DNA from: QHWT01 sp963755695 | GTDB taxonomy: Bacteria > Acidobacteriota > Vicinamibacteria > Vicinamibacterales > 2-12-FULL-66-21 | Assembly: GCA_963755695.1 (NCBI GenBank) | Contig: CAVWLB010000010.1 | Span: forward strand, 1,984,001-2,048,000 | Direction: 5' to 3' | Length of the DNA stretch: 64,000 bases | Shown: positions 55,171 through 63,422 of the stretch, in pieces | Position numbering within the stretch: the first letter of the stretch is position 1 | Layout: each line of letters opens with the position of its first letter | Translations under genes and position numbers: made by a program | Notes under the pieces: model-generated | Seen by the model: the letters and a program-made list of their open reading frames with translations, nothing else | What the model was told of the DNA's origin: nothing | The model's database searches: none

Positions 55171-55456
55171 CTACTTGCTCCTCCCCCGCTCGCGGTCAGA
55201 TTCCAATGGGTCGCACTGCAATCCCCAGGCGGCGCTGCCCCGCCGCTCATGTCCCGTTCCAGGCATATGTCGGTATAGGGCTCAGAGCAAAGAAGCCGCC
55301 AGCCGAAACACCACGTGCGGCGGGAGGCCGACCTTCGAAGTCTGCCGCAGGCCTGACTTCTGTCTGCCGCGGAGAAGGCAAATTCGGGAGGGGTAACACG
55401 AAGGCCGGCGTTCGCTCGGGACAACGCGGCATCCCTCTTGCCCCGCTCACTGGCGC

Positions 55457-55843
55457 ATGCGGGGACACAGAACGTTCTGGATTCTGGTGTTGGCCCTCTT
55501 GTTGGTGCTCCTGGGCCTGACTGCTGACGCCGGAGAACCCGTGGCACGGTATTCCTTGACGAATGGGTGGGCCACCTTCGGGTTGGTCGTGCCGCAGGGC
55601 GCGGCCAAGACCGGCAGGTCGGAACGCTCCAGAGCGCGGCGGCGCGCGCGCACGTGCTCCGCCACGGCGAGCTCGCGGGAAGCTGGGGCGTGCACGTGCG
55701 CAACCCTGAAGGACGCTGCCGCAGATCGATCAGCCGGGCAAGGGATATTACTGGCTCGATCCCCGCTGGCTGACGCGGACTCGGGCGTCCGCATGATCGA
55801 CGACCTGAACAAGCGTTCGGGTTGGGCTATCGCCGCGCGCTGA
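55457..55843 (+). pseudogene. Decayed partial paralogue of the downstream Ig-domain protein
   Basis: Begins with a signal-like helix (FWILVLALLLVLLGLTADA) and NGWATFGLVVPQGAAKTG, closely resembling PGWVTFGQVVPRGLAVDG of the 56085 gene. A second frame then gives QVGTLQ (compare KVGSLA) and jumps to HVLRHGELAGSWGVHVRNPEG (compare FMLANGDLSGSWPFHIREPEG), and a third gives LPQIDQPGKGYYWLDPRWL. Compared with the intact protein about 250 residues between these segments are missing, and the rest is cut off. This is a true remnant with an internal deletion and not only the wobble-base artefact. Confidence 0.6.
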
Positions 55844-56084
55844 ATTGTTGCGCGCGAGATACACAAGTCAGCCGCCTCGCGACCTTCAGTCTCGCTGCCG
55901 CTCTCTTTGTTCGTCCTGAGCGGCCTCCCTCCCGATCAAACACGACCGAATTGTCCTTTCACGAGCGTCCGTATGCGTTCGGGCGATCTCTGCCGGAAAG
56001 AGGGGAGATCTTTGCACAGCGTCGCGCCACGCCACCGCCCACTCAACTCCCGGTGGGTTAGGAATCCAGTTGTTCGGAGGTCGC

Positions 56085-58847
56085 ATGTCGCTGAGCTCCC
56101 CACGCATCCCGACCTGGCGTGCCCGCGTCGTTCTACGCAGTAAGACGTCGCGGCGCACGGCTCTCCTCTCCGTCGGCACGATCGCGCTCGCCCTCTGCTT
56201 TGCGCGTGGCGCCGCGCTCGATGCGCAGGTTGCGACGATCGCGACGATCGGCCTCACACCAGGATGGGTCACATTCGGCCAGGTGGTGCCCAGAGGCCTG
56301 GCTGTTGACGGACTGAAGGTGGGCTCTCTCGCAACCCAGACCGATGTGAAGACGCGATGGGACGATGGGTCGATTCGGTTTGCTGTCGTCACCGTGAAAG
56401 CAGATGTCGCGGGAGACTTTCCGGTGGGCGCGGGCGCGGCATCGGGGCCTGCGTTCGTGCCCGCTCTTCCCACCGCCTCTGTGACGCTGACGATTGGGGG
56501 CATGCCCTACCTCGCCGCGCTTCCGGCGGAGCCTTCAGCGGACCTGTGGTTGTCAGGACCCAACGTCTATGAGGGACGAACAACGATCGCGCCAGTCTCG
56601 CGGCAGAAGGGCCCGCATCCGTTCCTGCGAGTCAGCTTCGACACCCGGTCGTACAACGACGGCAAGGGTCGAGTCGACGTCTCCGTCGAGAACGTGCTCG
56701 ATCAAACTGGAGCGACGACCGTCACCTACGATGTGACGATCAACGTGAATGGTACGGACGTCTGGTCGAAAGCTGCGGTGGAACATTTCTACCTCACGCG
56801 GTGGCGCAAGCTGTTCGAGGTCGGCCGGTCACCGTTCGGTTCGGTGACACCGGACATCACCCCGTTCAATCAGGCTCGCGCGTTGCCTCCCTACTTGCCG
56901 CTGGTTGCCAACGTCGTGGATTCCGTGGTTGCCTCTGACGGCACTCTCGCTCCGACCTTCGACATTCTGCAGCAGGGTGCCCTGAACAATCCCATGTGGG
57001 ATCACGCCGGCCGTCCGGAGCTGGCGCCCTATCCCGATTGGACCGCGCGGTATCTCGTTCACAAGGATCCGATTCAGCGCGAGTTCATGCTGGCCAACGG
57101 CGACCTTTCCGGATCGTGGCCGTTTCATATTCGCGAGCCCGAGGGCAGTCCGACCAGCGGCGTCGGCCCGGATCGGTTCATCTCGCTCGATCAGCGTCCG
57201 ACGGTGTGGCTCGATGACCGGGCCAACTTCGATCCGATCGTGAAACCCGAAGATCGGGTAAAGGGCAGCCCGCTGCAGATGCACGAATATGGCGGCGGCG
57301 TCCCGGCTCCTGGTCAATCTCCTCTCCAGCCGGACATCGCGCACCAGCCGTCGCTCGCGTATGTCCCGTATCTCTTGACCGGCGATCGGTACTACGGCGA
57401 GGAAATGGGATTCATCGCCAACTACGATTTAATCCACACCTACGACGGCGACGGCGTCCGCAGCGATACCTGCGCGACCTGCCCGAAGATCGGCAGAAAC
57501 GGCGTCATCGAGAACAACGAGGTGCGGGGGTACGGCTGGGGCCTGCGCAACCTGGTCGACGCGGCGGCGTACGCGCCCAATCCGGAAGCGCGCGACTACT
57601 TCTCACAGAAAGTGCGAAACAACCTGTCGTGGCTCGACGAGTACGCGAACTCGCAGGATCCGATCAAGAACCCGCTTCGGATTCTCTGGACCGGCCTCCG
57701 GCCGGAAATCGGATACGTGTCGCTGTGGGAGCAGAGCTACCTCGCTTTTGCCATCGATCGCGCCAACGCGCAAGGCTTCGTGGGCGGGCTGGATCATCGC
57801 AACGCGATCGCGCAGATGCAGTTGCGGCTGTTCACCAGCGAACCGGCGTATCCGCGGCTATCCGATCGCGGTTGTACCGATCCCAATCATCCGGAAATCG
57901 TTCCGCCGAGGATCCCGTGCGACTGGAGCGCGCCGTATCTGATCGCGGCCGGTCAGGTGCCCGTCCCGACCTCATGGGCCGGTTTGACCTTCTTCACGTC
58001 GATGGAGGAGATCGCGGCGCACACCGTGGGGAACCCCGATCTCCAGCGTCCCTACGAGGGATTCTACGGGCCGGAAGCCCGGCTGAACCTGATGATCGGC
58101 ATCAGCAACAAGTGGGCGGGCGCGCAGGCGTCGTACGATTACCTCCTTCCCTTCATCGGCGTCAACAACACCGCGTGCTCGATCGCGTATGGCGGCAACG
58201 GCAGCGCCGATCGGCCCGACCTCGCGTGTCGCGCCGGCTGGGCGGTCGACTTCTATCCGGATCCGCTGACGCCGCCCTCGCCGCCCCCCGTCAATCACGC
58301 GCCGGTCGTTGCCGCAATCGCGGACCAGAATGACATTGTCGGCGAAGCCATCAACCTCGCCGTCACGGCCACCGACGCGGATGGAGATACGCTGCAGTAC
58401 TCGGCGGTCGGACTTCCGCCCGGCGTCGCCATCGACGCGTCGACTGGGGCAATCACCGGATCGCTTGCCGGCATGGGAAGCTTTGACGTGACGGTTCAGG
58501 CTTCGGACGGATCGACGACGGGCGCGGCGTCATTCGTGTGGCACGTCGGCGCCGGCTTGATTCTGGAATTGATCAACCCGGGACCGCAGGTGGACGCCGA
58601 GGGCGACAAGGTGTTCCTGATGATGCAAGTCGTGCTGAATGGCTTTCCAGCGCCCGGTGCGATTCAGTTCAGTGCCGTGAACCTGCCCGGCGGCCTGCAG
58701 ATCAGCCGCTCCACCGGGGCGATTTCAGGTCAGATCCGCCATGACGCCGAGGGCGTTTACGACACGACGGTGACGGTGACCGAGAACGGCGCGCGCCCGA
58801 TTTCGCAGACCTTCCAGTGGACGGTGCGCAGCCACAGGAGCCGCTAG
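56085..58847 (+). CDS. Large secreted protein with C-terminal Ig-like domains
   Basis: 920 residues. GGAGG four bases upstream favours the ATG at 56085. Signal sequence around residues 15-50 (LLSVGTIALALCFARGAALDA), then PGWVTFGQVVPRGLAVDGLKVGSL...TRWDDGSIRFAVVTVKADV, a mixed alpha/beta central region of about 600 residues with several Trp/Tyr-rich motifs (FMLANGDLSGSWPFHIREPEG, YWGLRNL-like GYGWGLRNLVDAAAYAPN), a Pro linker (PPSPPPVNHAPVV) and two cadherin/He_PIG-type Ig repeats with VTATDADGDTLQYSAVGLPPGVAIDASTGAITG. Probably an extracellular or surface protein. I do not recognise the central domain. Near the O-ligase locus, so it could be a cell-surface partner. Confidence 0.75.
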   Translation: MSLSSPRIPTWRARVVLRSKTSRRTALLSVGTIALALCFARGAALDAQVATIATIGLTPGWVTFGQVVPRGLAVDGLKVGSLATQTDVKTRWDDGSIRFAVVTVKADVAGDFPVGAGAASGPAFVPALPTASVTLTIGGMPYLAALPAEPSADLWLSGPNVYEGRTTIAPVSRQKGPHPFLRVSFDTRSYNDGKGRVDVSVENVLDQTGATTVTYDVTINVNGTDVWSKAAVEHFYLTRWRKLFEVGRSPFGSVTPDITPFNQARALPPYLPLVANVVDSVVASDGTLAPTFDILQQGALNNPMWDHAGRPELAPYPDWTARYLVHKDPIQREFMLANGDLSGSWPFHIREPEGSPTSGVGPDRFISLDQRPTVWLDDRANFDPIVKPEDRVKGSPLQMHEYGGGVPAPGQSPLQPDIAHQPSLAYVPYLLTGDRYYGEEMGFIANYDLIHTYDGDGVRSDTCATCPKIGRNGVIENNEVRGYGWGLRNLVDAAAYAPNPEARDYFSQKVRNNLSWLDEYANSQDPIKNPLRILWTGLRPEIGYVSLWEQSYLAFAIDRANAQGFVGGLDHRNAIAQMQLRLFTSEPAYPRLSDRGCTDPNHPEIVPPRIPCDWSAPYLIAAGQVPVPTSWAGLTFFTSMEEIAAHTVGNPDLQRPYEGFYGPEARLNLMIGISNKWAGAQASYDYLLPFIGVNNTACSIAYGGNGSADRPDLACRAGWAVDFYPDPLTPPSPPPVNHAPVVAAIADQNDIVGEAINLAVTATDADGDTLQYSAVGLPPGVAIDASTGAITGSLAGMGSFDVTVQASDGSTTGAASFVWHVGAGLILELINPGPQVDAEGDKVFLMMQVVLNGFPAPGAIQFSAVNLPGGLQISRSTGAISGQIRHDAEGVYDTTVTVTENGARPISQTFQWTVRSHRSR

Positions 58848-58966
58848 CCGGACGGCATTGAAAGCCTCGGGATTTGGGCGGGTGGCGCGGCGAATGTGGG
58901 GCTGGTGACGGGCGTCGACGGTTCGGCGTCCGAACAGGCGACGTCGAATAGGAGCCGGTAGGCTCC

Positions 58967-59848
58967 TCAGCCGGCCGTTCCTGAGCGAACCGGCGGGGCC
59001 GTTTCGCTGCGGATCAGACGGATGGCGGCCGCCCCGGCAAGAACACCCGCAATCGCGGCAATCAACGCCGCGGCGTCGGTCGTACGCGAAAACACGGTCA
59101 CCTGTGCCGCCTCCAGTGCCACCAGCGCCGGAACCGTCAGCAGCACGGTGGTGGCAATCGGACGACGGCCCCGTCCGCCCAGGCGCATCGCCGCGACACC
59201 AATCGGGATCGACAAGGCGCAGGTCAGGATCAGCATCGCTGGCGAGATCGCGTCCGGCGACGGGCTGAACGGCAGCAACAGCCGCTTGTGCTCGAACTTG
59301 TCCGCAATCTCGTTTGGTCTGAGCGTGAAATCGAACGGCAGCAGCCAGGCGAGCCCGAACAGCGTGCAGTATGCGAACAGTGCGCGATCGGCGTACGACG
59401 CGCGGCGCATGAAACGGGACGCGTCTGCAACGTTCCGGTCGATTGCACGGGCGGTGAGTCGCCAGATCGTGAGACCGGCACAGGCACCCAGCGTTTCCGC
59501 CAGCACGTCGACGATCGATGACGTCCGCGACGGCACCAGCGCCTGCGCGAACTCCAGCAGCGTGCTCAAGAGAACGGCCAGCACGAGCGCCACCGCCGCC
59601 GACCACCGGCGATGCCGCGGCCACGACGTGTCCACGGTGGCACACAGGAACAAACCAATCGGAATGAAGAGGATGACGTTCGAGGCAAAGTCGGACCGCG
59701 ACCAACTCGCCGGGCCGGTCTGCCAGGCGCTCAAGAACAGCGAGAGCGCGTCCGCCGCAGGAAGGGGCCGCACGTCGAACGGAAACAGACTTCCCCAGGC
59801 GGCAAACGCCACGAACAGGAACGCCCCGGCGGCATAGACTCCGCGCAC
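58967..59848 (-). CDS. VanZ-family membrane protein
   Basis: 293 residues with about eight hydrophobic helices in two repeats. The first repeat has AAWGSLFPFDVRP at the N-terminus, DFASNVILFIPIGLFLCA and ALVLAVLLSTLLEFAQALVPSRTSSIVDVLAETLGACAG, which are the VanZ motifs (N-I-F-P-G and E-Q-P-R-DV). The second repeat is weaker. VanZ proteins can lower teicoplanin binding, and other members occur in exosortase/EPS loci. ATG at 59848 is two bases from the stop of the preceding gene, so the two are probably cotranscribed. Confidence 0.88.
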   Translation of the reverse strand: MRGVYAAGAFLFVAFAAWGSLFPFDVRPLPAADALSLFLSAWQTGPASWSRSDFASNVILFIPIGLFLCATVDTSWPRHRRWSAAVALVLAVLLSTLLEFAQALVPSRTSSIVDVLAETLGACAGLTIWRLTARAIDRNVADASRFMRRASYADRALFAYCTLFGLAWLLPFDFTLRPNEIADKFEHKRLLLPFSPSPDAISPAMLILTCALSIPIGVAAMRLGGRGRRPIATTVLLTVPALVALEAAQVTVFSRTTDAAALIAAIAGVLAGAAAIRLIRSETAPPVRSGTAG

Positions 59849-59849
59849 G

Positions 59850-60152
59850 TCAGTCGAGATCGAAATCCCGCGTCGGCTTGGTGATTGGCTCCTGCTGCGC
59901 CTGCTTCAGGGCCTCCTCGAACCGGCGGGACAGCGCGTCGCCGCGGGTCCGTTCGGCCGCCACCGACTGCTGGAACAACGCTTCGCGGCGGGCCGCCTCC
60001 TGGGCCAGGATGCGCTGCGCGTCGTCGAGCTCGGGACGATCGCCCGAAGGGGGCTCGGTGTGCCGCACTACGCGGCGCAGGTTGGCATCGATCACGAGCT
60101 TTCCCTGGCAGCAGGGGCACTCGACCTCGAACTCTGATTTCAGATTAGCCAT
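59850..60152 (-). CDS. Small protein with CxxC motif and helical tail
   Basis: 100 residues: N-terminal EFEVECPCCQGKLVIDANLRRVVRHTEPP contains a CPCC pair, but only one such pair is seen, so if a metal is bound it is by dimerisation or other residues. The remainder is a long charged helix (LDDAQRILAQEAARREALFQQSVAAERTRGDALSRRFEEALKQAQQE). Cytoplasmic, function unknown. Its stop almost touches the VanZ start. Confidence 0.75.
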   Translation of the reverse strand: MANLKSEFEVECPCCQGKLVIDANLRRVVRHTEPPSGDRPELDDAQRILAQEAARREALFQQSVAAERTRGDALSRRFEEALKQAQQEPITKPTRDFDLD

Positions 60153-60170
60153 ATGTCTGTCTCGTCGGTC

Positions 60171-60530
60171 TTACTTGCCTGCCGGCCAGTCGAGCGTGAC
60201 GGGACGGCCGGACGCATCCGTGGCGCGGACCTCCACCCGGTTGACGCGCTCGCGGTTCTTGTCGAATCGCTGCCCCAGCCCGGTCACGAAGTTTCCCAGG
60301 TTGGCGTCGAGACGTCCACCCGGTGCCAGCGTCTTCGACGTGCCACGGTAATACCCGTTGACGGTGACGGTGACGTCGCGCCACTCCTCGCGCGTCTGAT
60401 TTTCGACAATCAGCGCGTCGCGAGTCACTCGGATCGGCGGATCGCCGCGGCTGCACGCCGACAGCGTGCCTGCCATCACCAGCAGCAGGACCGCGAATCC
60501 CGAACATGTGAGCGGCAAACGGCGACCCAT
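60171..60530 (-). CDS. Putative lipoprotein, 119 aa
   Basis: From the ATG at 60530: signal sequence GFAVLLLVMAGTLSAC with a lipobox SAC, then RGDPPIRVTRDALIVENQTREEWRDVTVTVNGYYRGTSKTLAPGGRLDANLGNFVTGLGQRFD, a small beta-rich domain. The longer frame (60551) adds seven residues upstream. Transcribed before the CPCC protein and VanZ genes with an 18-bp gap, so the three may form a unit. No family assigned. Confidence 0.7.
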   Translation of the reverse strand: MGRRLPLTCSGFAVLLLVMAGTLSACSRGDPPIRVTRDALIVENQTREEWRDVTVTVNGYYRGTSKTLAPGGRLDANLGNFVTGLGQRFDKNRERVNRVEVRATDASGRPVTLDWPAGK

Positions 60531-60537
60531 GAAAGCA

Positions 60538-60635
60538 ACCTCGAACCGCAAACAGTGAACGCGCGAACCTGGAACCGCGAACCCGCGAACCTGCAGAACC
60601 CGAGAACCGGAGAACCCGAGAACCCGGGAACCCGG
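60538..60635. repeat. GAACCCG/GAGAACC 7-9 bp direct repeats
   Basis: About ten degenerate units (GAACCTG, GAACCGC, GAACCCG, AGAACCC) between divergent genes, ending just before the TATGAT promoter box. Similar in design to the other 7-8-bp tracts but with its own unit. Confidence 0.7.
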
Positions 60636-60637
60636 TC

Positions 60638-60643
60638 TATGAT
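60638..60643 (+). promoter_or_regulatory. -10 box TATGAT, probable leaderless promoter
   Basis: TATGAT ends seven bases before the ATG at 60650 (six-nt gap), which leaves no room for a ribosome-binding site. A matching -35 is not visible because the repeat tract lies upstream. Confidence 0.5.
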
Positions 60644-60649
60644 ATCCCT

Positions 60650-61720
60650 ATGACGCTGACCCGCCGTGCGCGCGGGGCGTGGCCAATCGTCGGAGCCGTA
60701 ATCGCCCTCGGCGCCTCGGGTCCCGCACCCTTCCAAGAGCCGCCTCCGTCTCGAGCCCCCGCGGCGCGCCCGGCAGCAACCGCCTCCATCGCCGGACGGA
60801 TCAGCGCATCGGACACACGCCCGCTCCAGAGCGGTACCGTGATCCTGACACCCCTAGAGAATGACGGCGTGCCGGTGGTCTCCCCCGAAAACGTCCGGAT
60901 CGGTGCGGATGGCTCATTCAGCTTCGCGCAGGTGCCATCGGGGAGGTATCGGATCAGCGCGCGAGCGGTGACAAACGCCAAGGGTCCGGCCCTCTTCGCC
61001 ACGTTCGTGGTTTTCATTGAAGGGCGTGATGTCGACGACCTGCAGCTGACGCTTCGTCCCGGCGGAACGCTCGACGGACAAGTGACGTTGGCCGCAGAGC
61101 ATACCGAGCCGTCGCCCGCGCTCTCCGCCCTGCGCGTGCGCGCACCGTCTGCCGACGGCGGGCTCGGCGATGCGCTCAGCGGAAAAGTGCAGGGCGACGG
61201 CAGATTCGTGCTCCGCGATCTCATGACTGGCGATCATCAGATCGTCGTGGACAACCTGCCGTCTCCATGGGTCGTCAAGTCTGTGGTGCTGCGCGGGCGT
61301 GACATCGCCGACGCGGGGATCGAGGTTCTCGAAGGGGAGCAACTGCGCGAGGCGCGCATCACGATCACCGATCGCGCGAGCGTGCTCAGCGGCCGGGTTC
61401 ACGAACACGGCATGCCAGTGGCCGGCACTGCCGTCCTCGTCTATCCGGTAACGCCGCAGTTCTGGCTGCGTACCCATCGACGGATGCGCCTGACCCGCAC
61501 CGATGCCGAAGGCCGATTCAGGGTGCGCGGACTTCCGGAAGGGGAGTACCTTGCGATTGCCTCGAGCGCGATCGACGAGGGAGATCTCGGCCGCCGCGAT
61601 CGGCTCGAATCGATTCGCGCGCTCACCACTCCAGTCAGCATCGACGGCCCTGAAGCGCGGGTCACCATCGAACTGCCCTTGATTGCCGCTGTCCCGCGCG
61701 TTCCCGTCACGACACGCTGA
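60650..61720 (+). CDS. Secreted carboxypeptidase-regulatory-like beta-sandwich protein
   Basis: 356 residues with an N-terminal signal helix (WPIVGAVIALGASG), a Pro/Ala linker, and three to four transthyretin/CarboxypepD_reg-like units: SIAGRISASDTRPLQSGTVILTPL...FSFAQVPSGRYRISARAV, LDGQVTLAAEH...GRFVLRDLMTGDHQIVVDNL, and SVLSGRVHEHGMPVAGTAVLVYP...RFRVRGLPEGEYLAIASS. Such repeats occur in many acidobacterial surface proteins; no catalytic domain is present. The start follows the TATGAT box. Its stop TGA overlaps the ATG of the phospholipase-D gene (TGATG). Confidence 0.8.
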   Translation: MTLTRRARGAWPIVGAVIALGASGPAPFQEPPPSRAPAARPAATASIAGRISASDTRPLQSGTVILTPLENDGVPVVSPENVRIGADGSFSFAQVPSGRYRISARAVTNAKGPALFATFVVFIEGRDVDDLQLTLRPGGTLDGQVTLAAEHTEPSPALSALRVRAPSADGGLGDALSGKVQGDGRFVLRDLMTGDHQIVVDNLPSPWVVKSVVLRGRDIADAGIEVLEGEQLREARITITDRASVLSGRVHEHGMPVAGTAVLVYPVTPQFWLRTHRRMRLTRTDAEGRFRVRGLPEGEYLAIASSAIDEGDLGRRDRLESIRALTTPVSIDGPEARVTIELPLIAAVPRVPVTTR

Positions 61721-62976
61721 TGACGTGGCTCGCGGTGGCTGGCGCCGTCTTCCTCGGCTGGTTGATCCTCGTGTTCCTCTTTACCCCCGGAATCAACTAT
61801 CACCTCGCCCAGCGCACCTCGGTCCAGGCCGACGACTTCCTCTATACGATCCAATCGACCTGCCAGGCGGCTCTCCATCATGGCAACCGGGTCACCGTGC
61901 TCACCGACGGTCCGTCGTTCTACCCGGCGATGCTCGAGGCGATCCGGAGCGCGAAGCGATCGATCAACATGGAGTGCTACATCGTCCAGAGTGGACAGAT
62001 CGCCGATCAGTTCCTCGACGCGCTTGCCGAGCGCGCGCGGAACGGCGTGAACGTCACGATCGTGGTCGACGCGATCGGCAGCTTCCATCTCTGGGGCCGT
62101 CCGGTTGCGAGGTTGCGCGCGGCGGGCTGCCGCATCGAATCGTACCAGCGTCTCCGCTGGTATTCGCTCCACCGCATCAACAACCGTACTCACCGCGAGC
62201 TGCTCATCGTCGACGGCGAGGTCGCGTTTGCCGGCGGCGCCGGGGTCGCCGACTGGTGGGCGTTTCCAACCGACGGCCATTCACGGCCGTGGCGCGACAC
62301 GATGATCAGGATCGAAGGCCCGGTGGTGGCGGCCTTGCAGGGGGTCACCGCCGAGAACTGGCTCGAGTGCTGCGGCGAGATTCTCACCGGACCCGACTTC
62401 TTTCCCGATCTGAAGCCGTGCGGCCAAACCACGTCGTTCGTGATCAAGAGCTCGCCGTCGGACCGTGCGACCGCGTCGCGGGTGTCGTTCCAGCTGTTGA
62501 TCGAAGGAGCGGACCAGGCGGTCCGCATCTCGACGCCGTATTTCCTGCCCGACCGCGCGTTACGCCGCGCGCTGCTCGAGATGGTGAAGCGCGGGGTCAA
62601 CATCATGGTGATCGTGCCCGGTGCCGCGACCGATCAGAAGTGGGTGCGCCTGGCGAGCCGGCGGATGTGGGGGCACCTGCTCCGCGGCGGCATCCGGATC
62701 TTCGAATTCCGCGACGCCATGACCCACGCGAAGGTCCTGATCGTCGACAATCTCTGGGTGGTCATGGGGACGACCAACATCGACAATCGATCGTTCGAGC
62801 ACAACGACGAGGTCAACGTGGCCATGCGCGATCCGGCTGTTGCCGAACGGTTGCTGCAGGACTACGAACGCGACCTCGCGGCAAGCGACGAGGTCACGCT
62901 CGAACAATGGGAACGCCGCCCGTTGTGGGAGAAGATTGTGGGACCGTTCGTCTGGATCCTCGAACGGCAACAATGA
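61720..62976 (+). CDS. Cardiolipin synthase / phospholipase D family protein
   Basis: 418 residues: an N-terminal membrane helix (VAGAVFLGWLILVFLFT) and two PLD domains. The second HKD motif is canonical (THAKVLIVDN, near residue 340, then GTTNIDNRSFEHNDEVNV). The first reads THRELLIVDG (about residue 160): the histidine and aspartate are there, but the lysine is replaced by glutamate. This may change activity or make it one-sided; the genuine frame and codon (GAG) are clear. Overall layout resembles ClsB-type cardiolipin synthases. The start ATG at 61720 overlaps the previous stop, and an EEP nuclease gene follows, as in E. coli ybhO-ybhP. Confidence 0.88.
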   Translation: MTWLAVAGAVFLGWLILVFLFTPGINYHLAQRTSVQADDFLYTIQSTCQAALHHGNRVTVLTDGPSFYPAMLEAIRSAKRSINMECYIVQSGQIADQFLDALAERARNGVNVTIVVDAIGSFHLWGRPVARLRAAGCRIESYQRLRWYSLHRINNRTHRELLIVDGEVAFAGGAGVADWWAFPTDGHSRPWRDTMIRIEGPVVAALQGVTAENWLECCGEILTGPDFFPDLKPCGQTTSFVIKSSPSDRATASRVSFQLLIEGADQAVRISTPYFLPDRALRRALLEMVKRGVNIMVIVPGAATDQKWVRLASRRMWGHLLRGGIRIFEFRDAMTHAKVLIVDNLWVVMGTTNIDNRSFEHNDEVNVAMRDPAVAERLLQDYERDLAASDEVTLEQWERRPLWEKIVGPFVWILERQQ

Positions 62977-63422
62977 CATTGAAGATTGGCCGACTGAAGA
63001 TTGAAGATTTATGGATTGACGATTGTCGGCGATTGACGATTCGCGGGATCGGGATTCATGTTCCAATAGACAATCGCCGCCGCAATCGGTAATCGACAAT
63101 CGGCAATACGAATTGACAGTCCTGGAATGCCTCGCGAGTCGACAATCGGCAATACGAATCGCCAAATCCTGGAATGCGTCGCAGTCGGCAATCGACAATA
63201 CCAATCGCTAATCCTGGAATGCGTCGCAGTCGGCAATCGACAATACGAATCGCTAATCCTGGAATGCGTCGCAGTCGGCAATCGACAATACGAATCGCCA
63301 AATCCTGGAATGCGTCGCAGTCGGCAATCGACAATACCAATCGCCAATCGTGAAATGCCAATCTTCAGTCCTCAATCGTCAATCCGTGAATCTTCAATCT
63401 TCAATCTGCAGTCGTCAGTGTC
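62977..63422. repeat. 45-bp tandem repeats with inverted flanks
   Basis: Five copies of a 45-47 bp unit start at 63121, 63168, 63213, 63258 and 63304 (core GTCGCAGTCGGCAATCGACA). The flanks are inverted copies: GAAGATTGAAGATT with GGATTGACGATTG on the left (62990-63040) and the reverse complement on the right (63370-63405). The open frame through the repeats encodes a 15-residue repeat ILECVAVGNRQYESL but is not a credible gene. There are no unique spacers. Confidence 0.85.

Noticed and set aside
63121..63350. Possible CRISPR array (repeats of regular length)
   Set aside because: The 45-bp units follow each other without unique spacers, and no cas gene is present.
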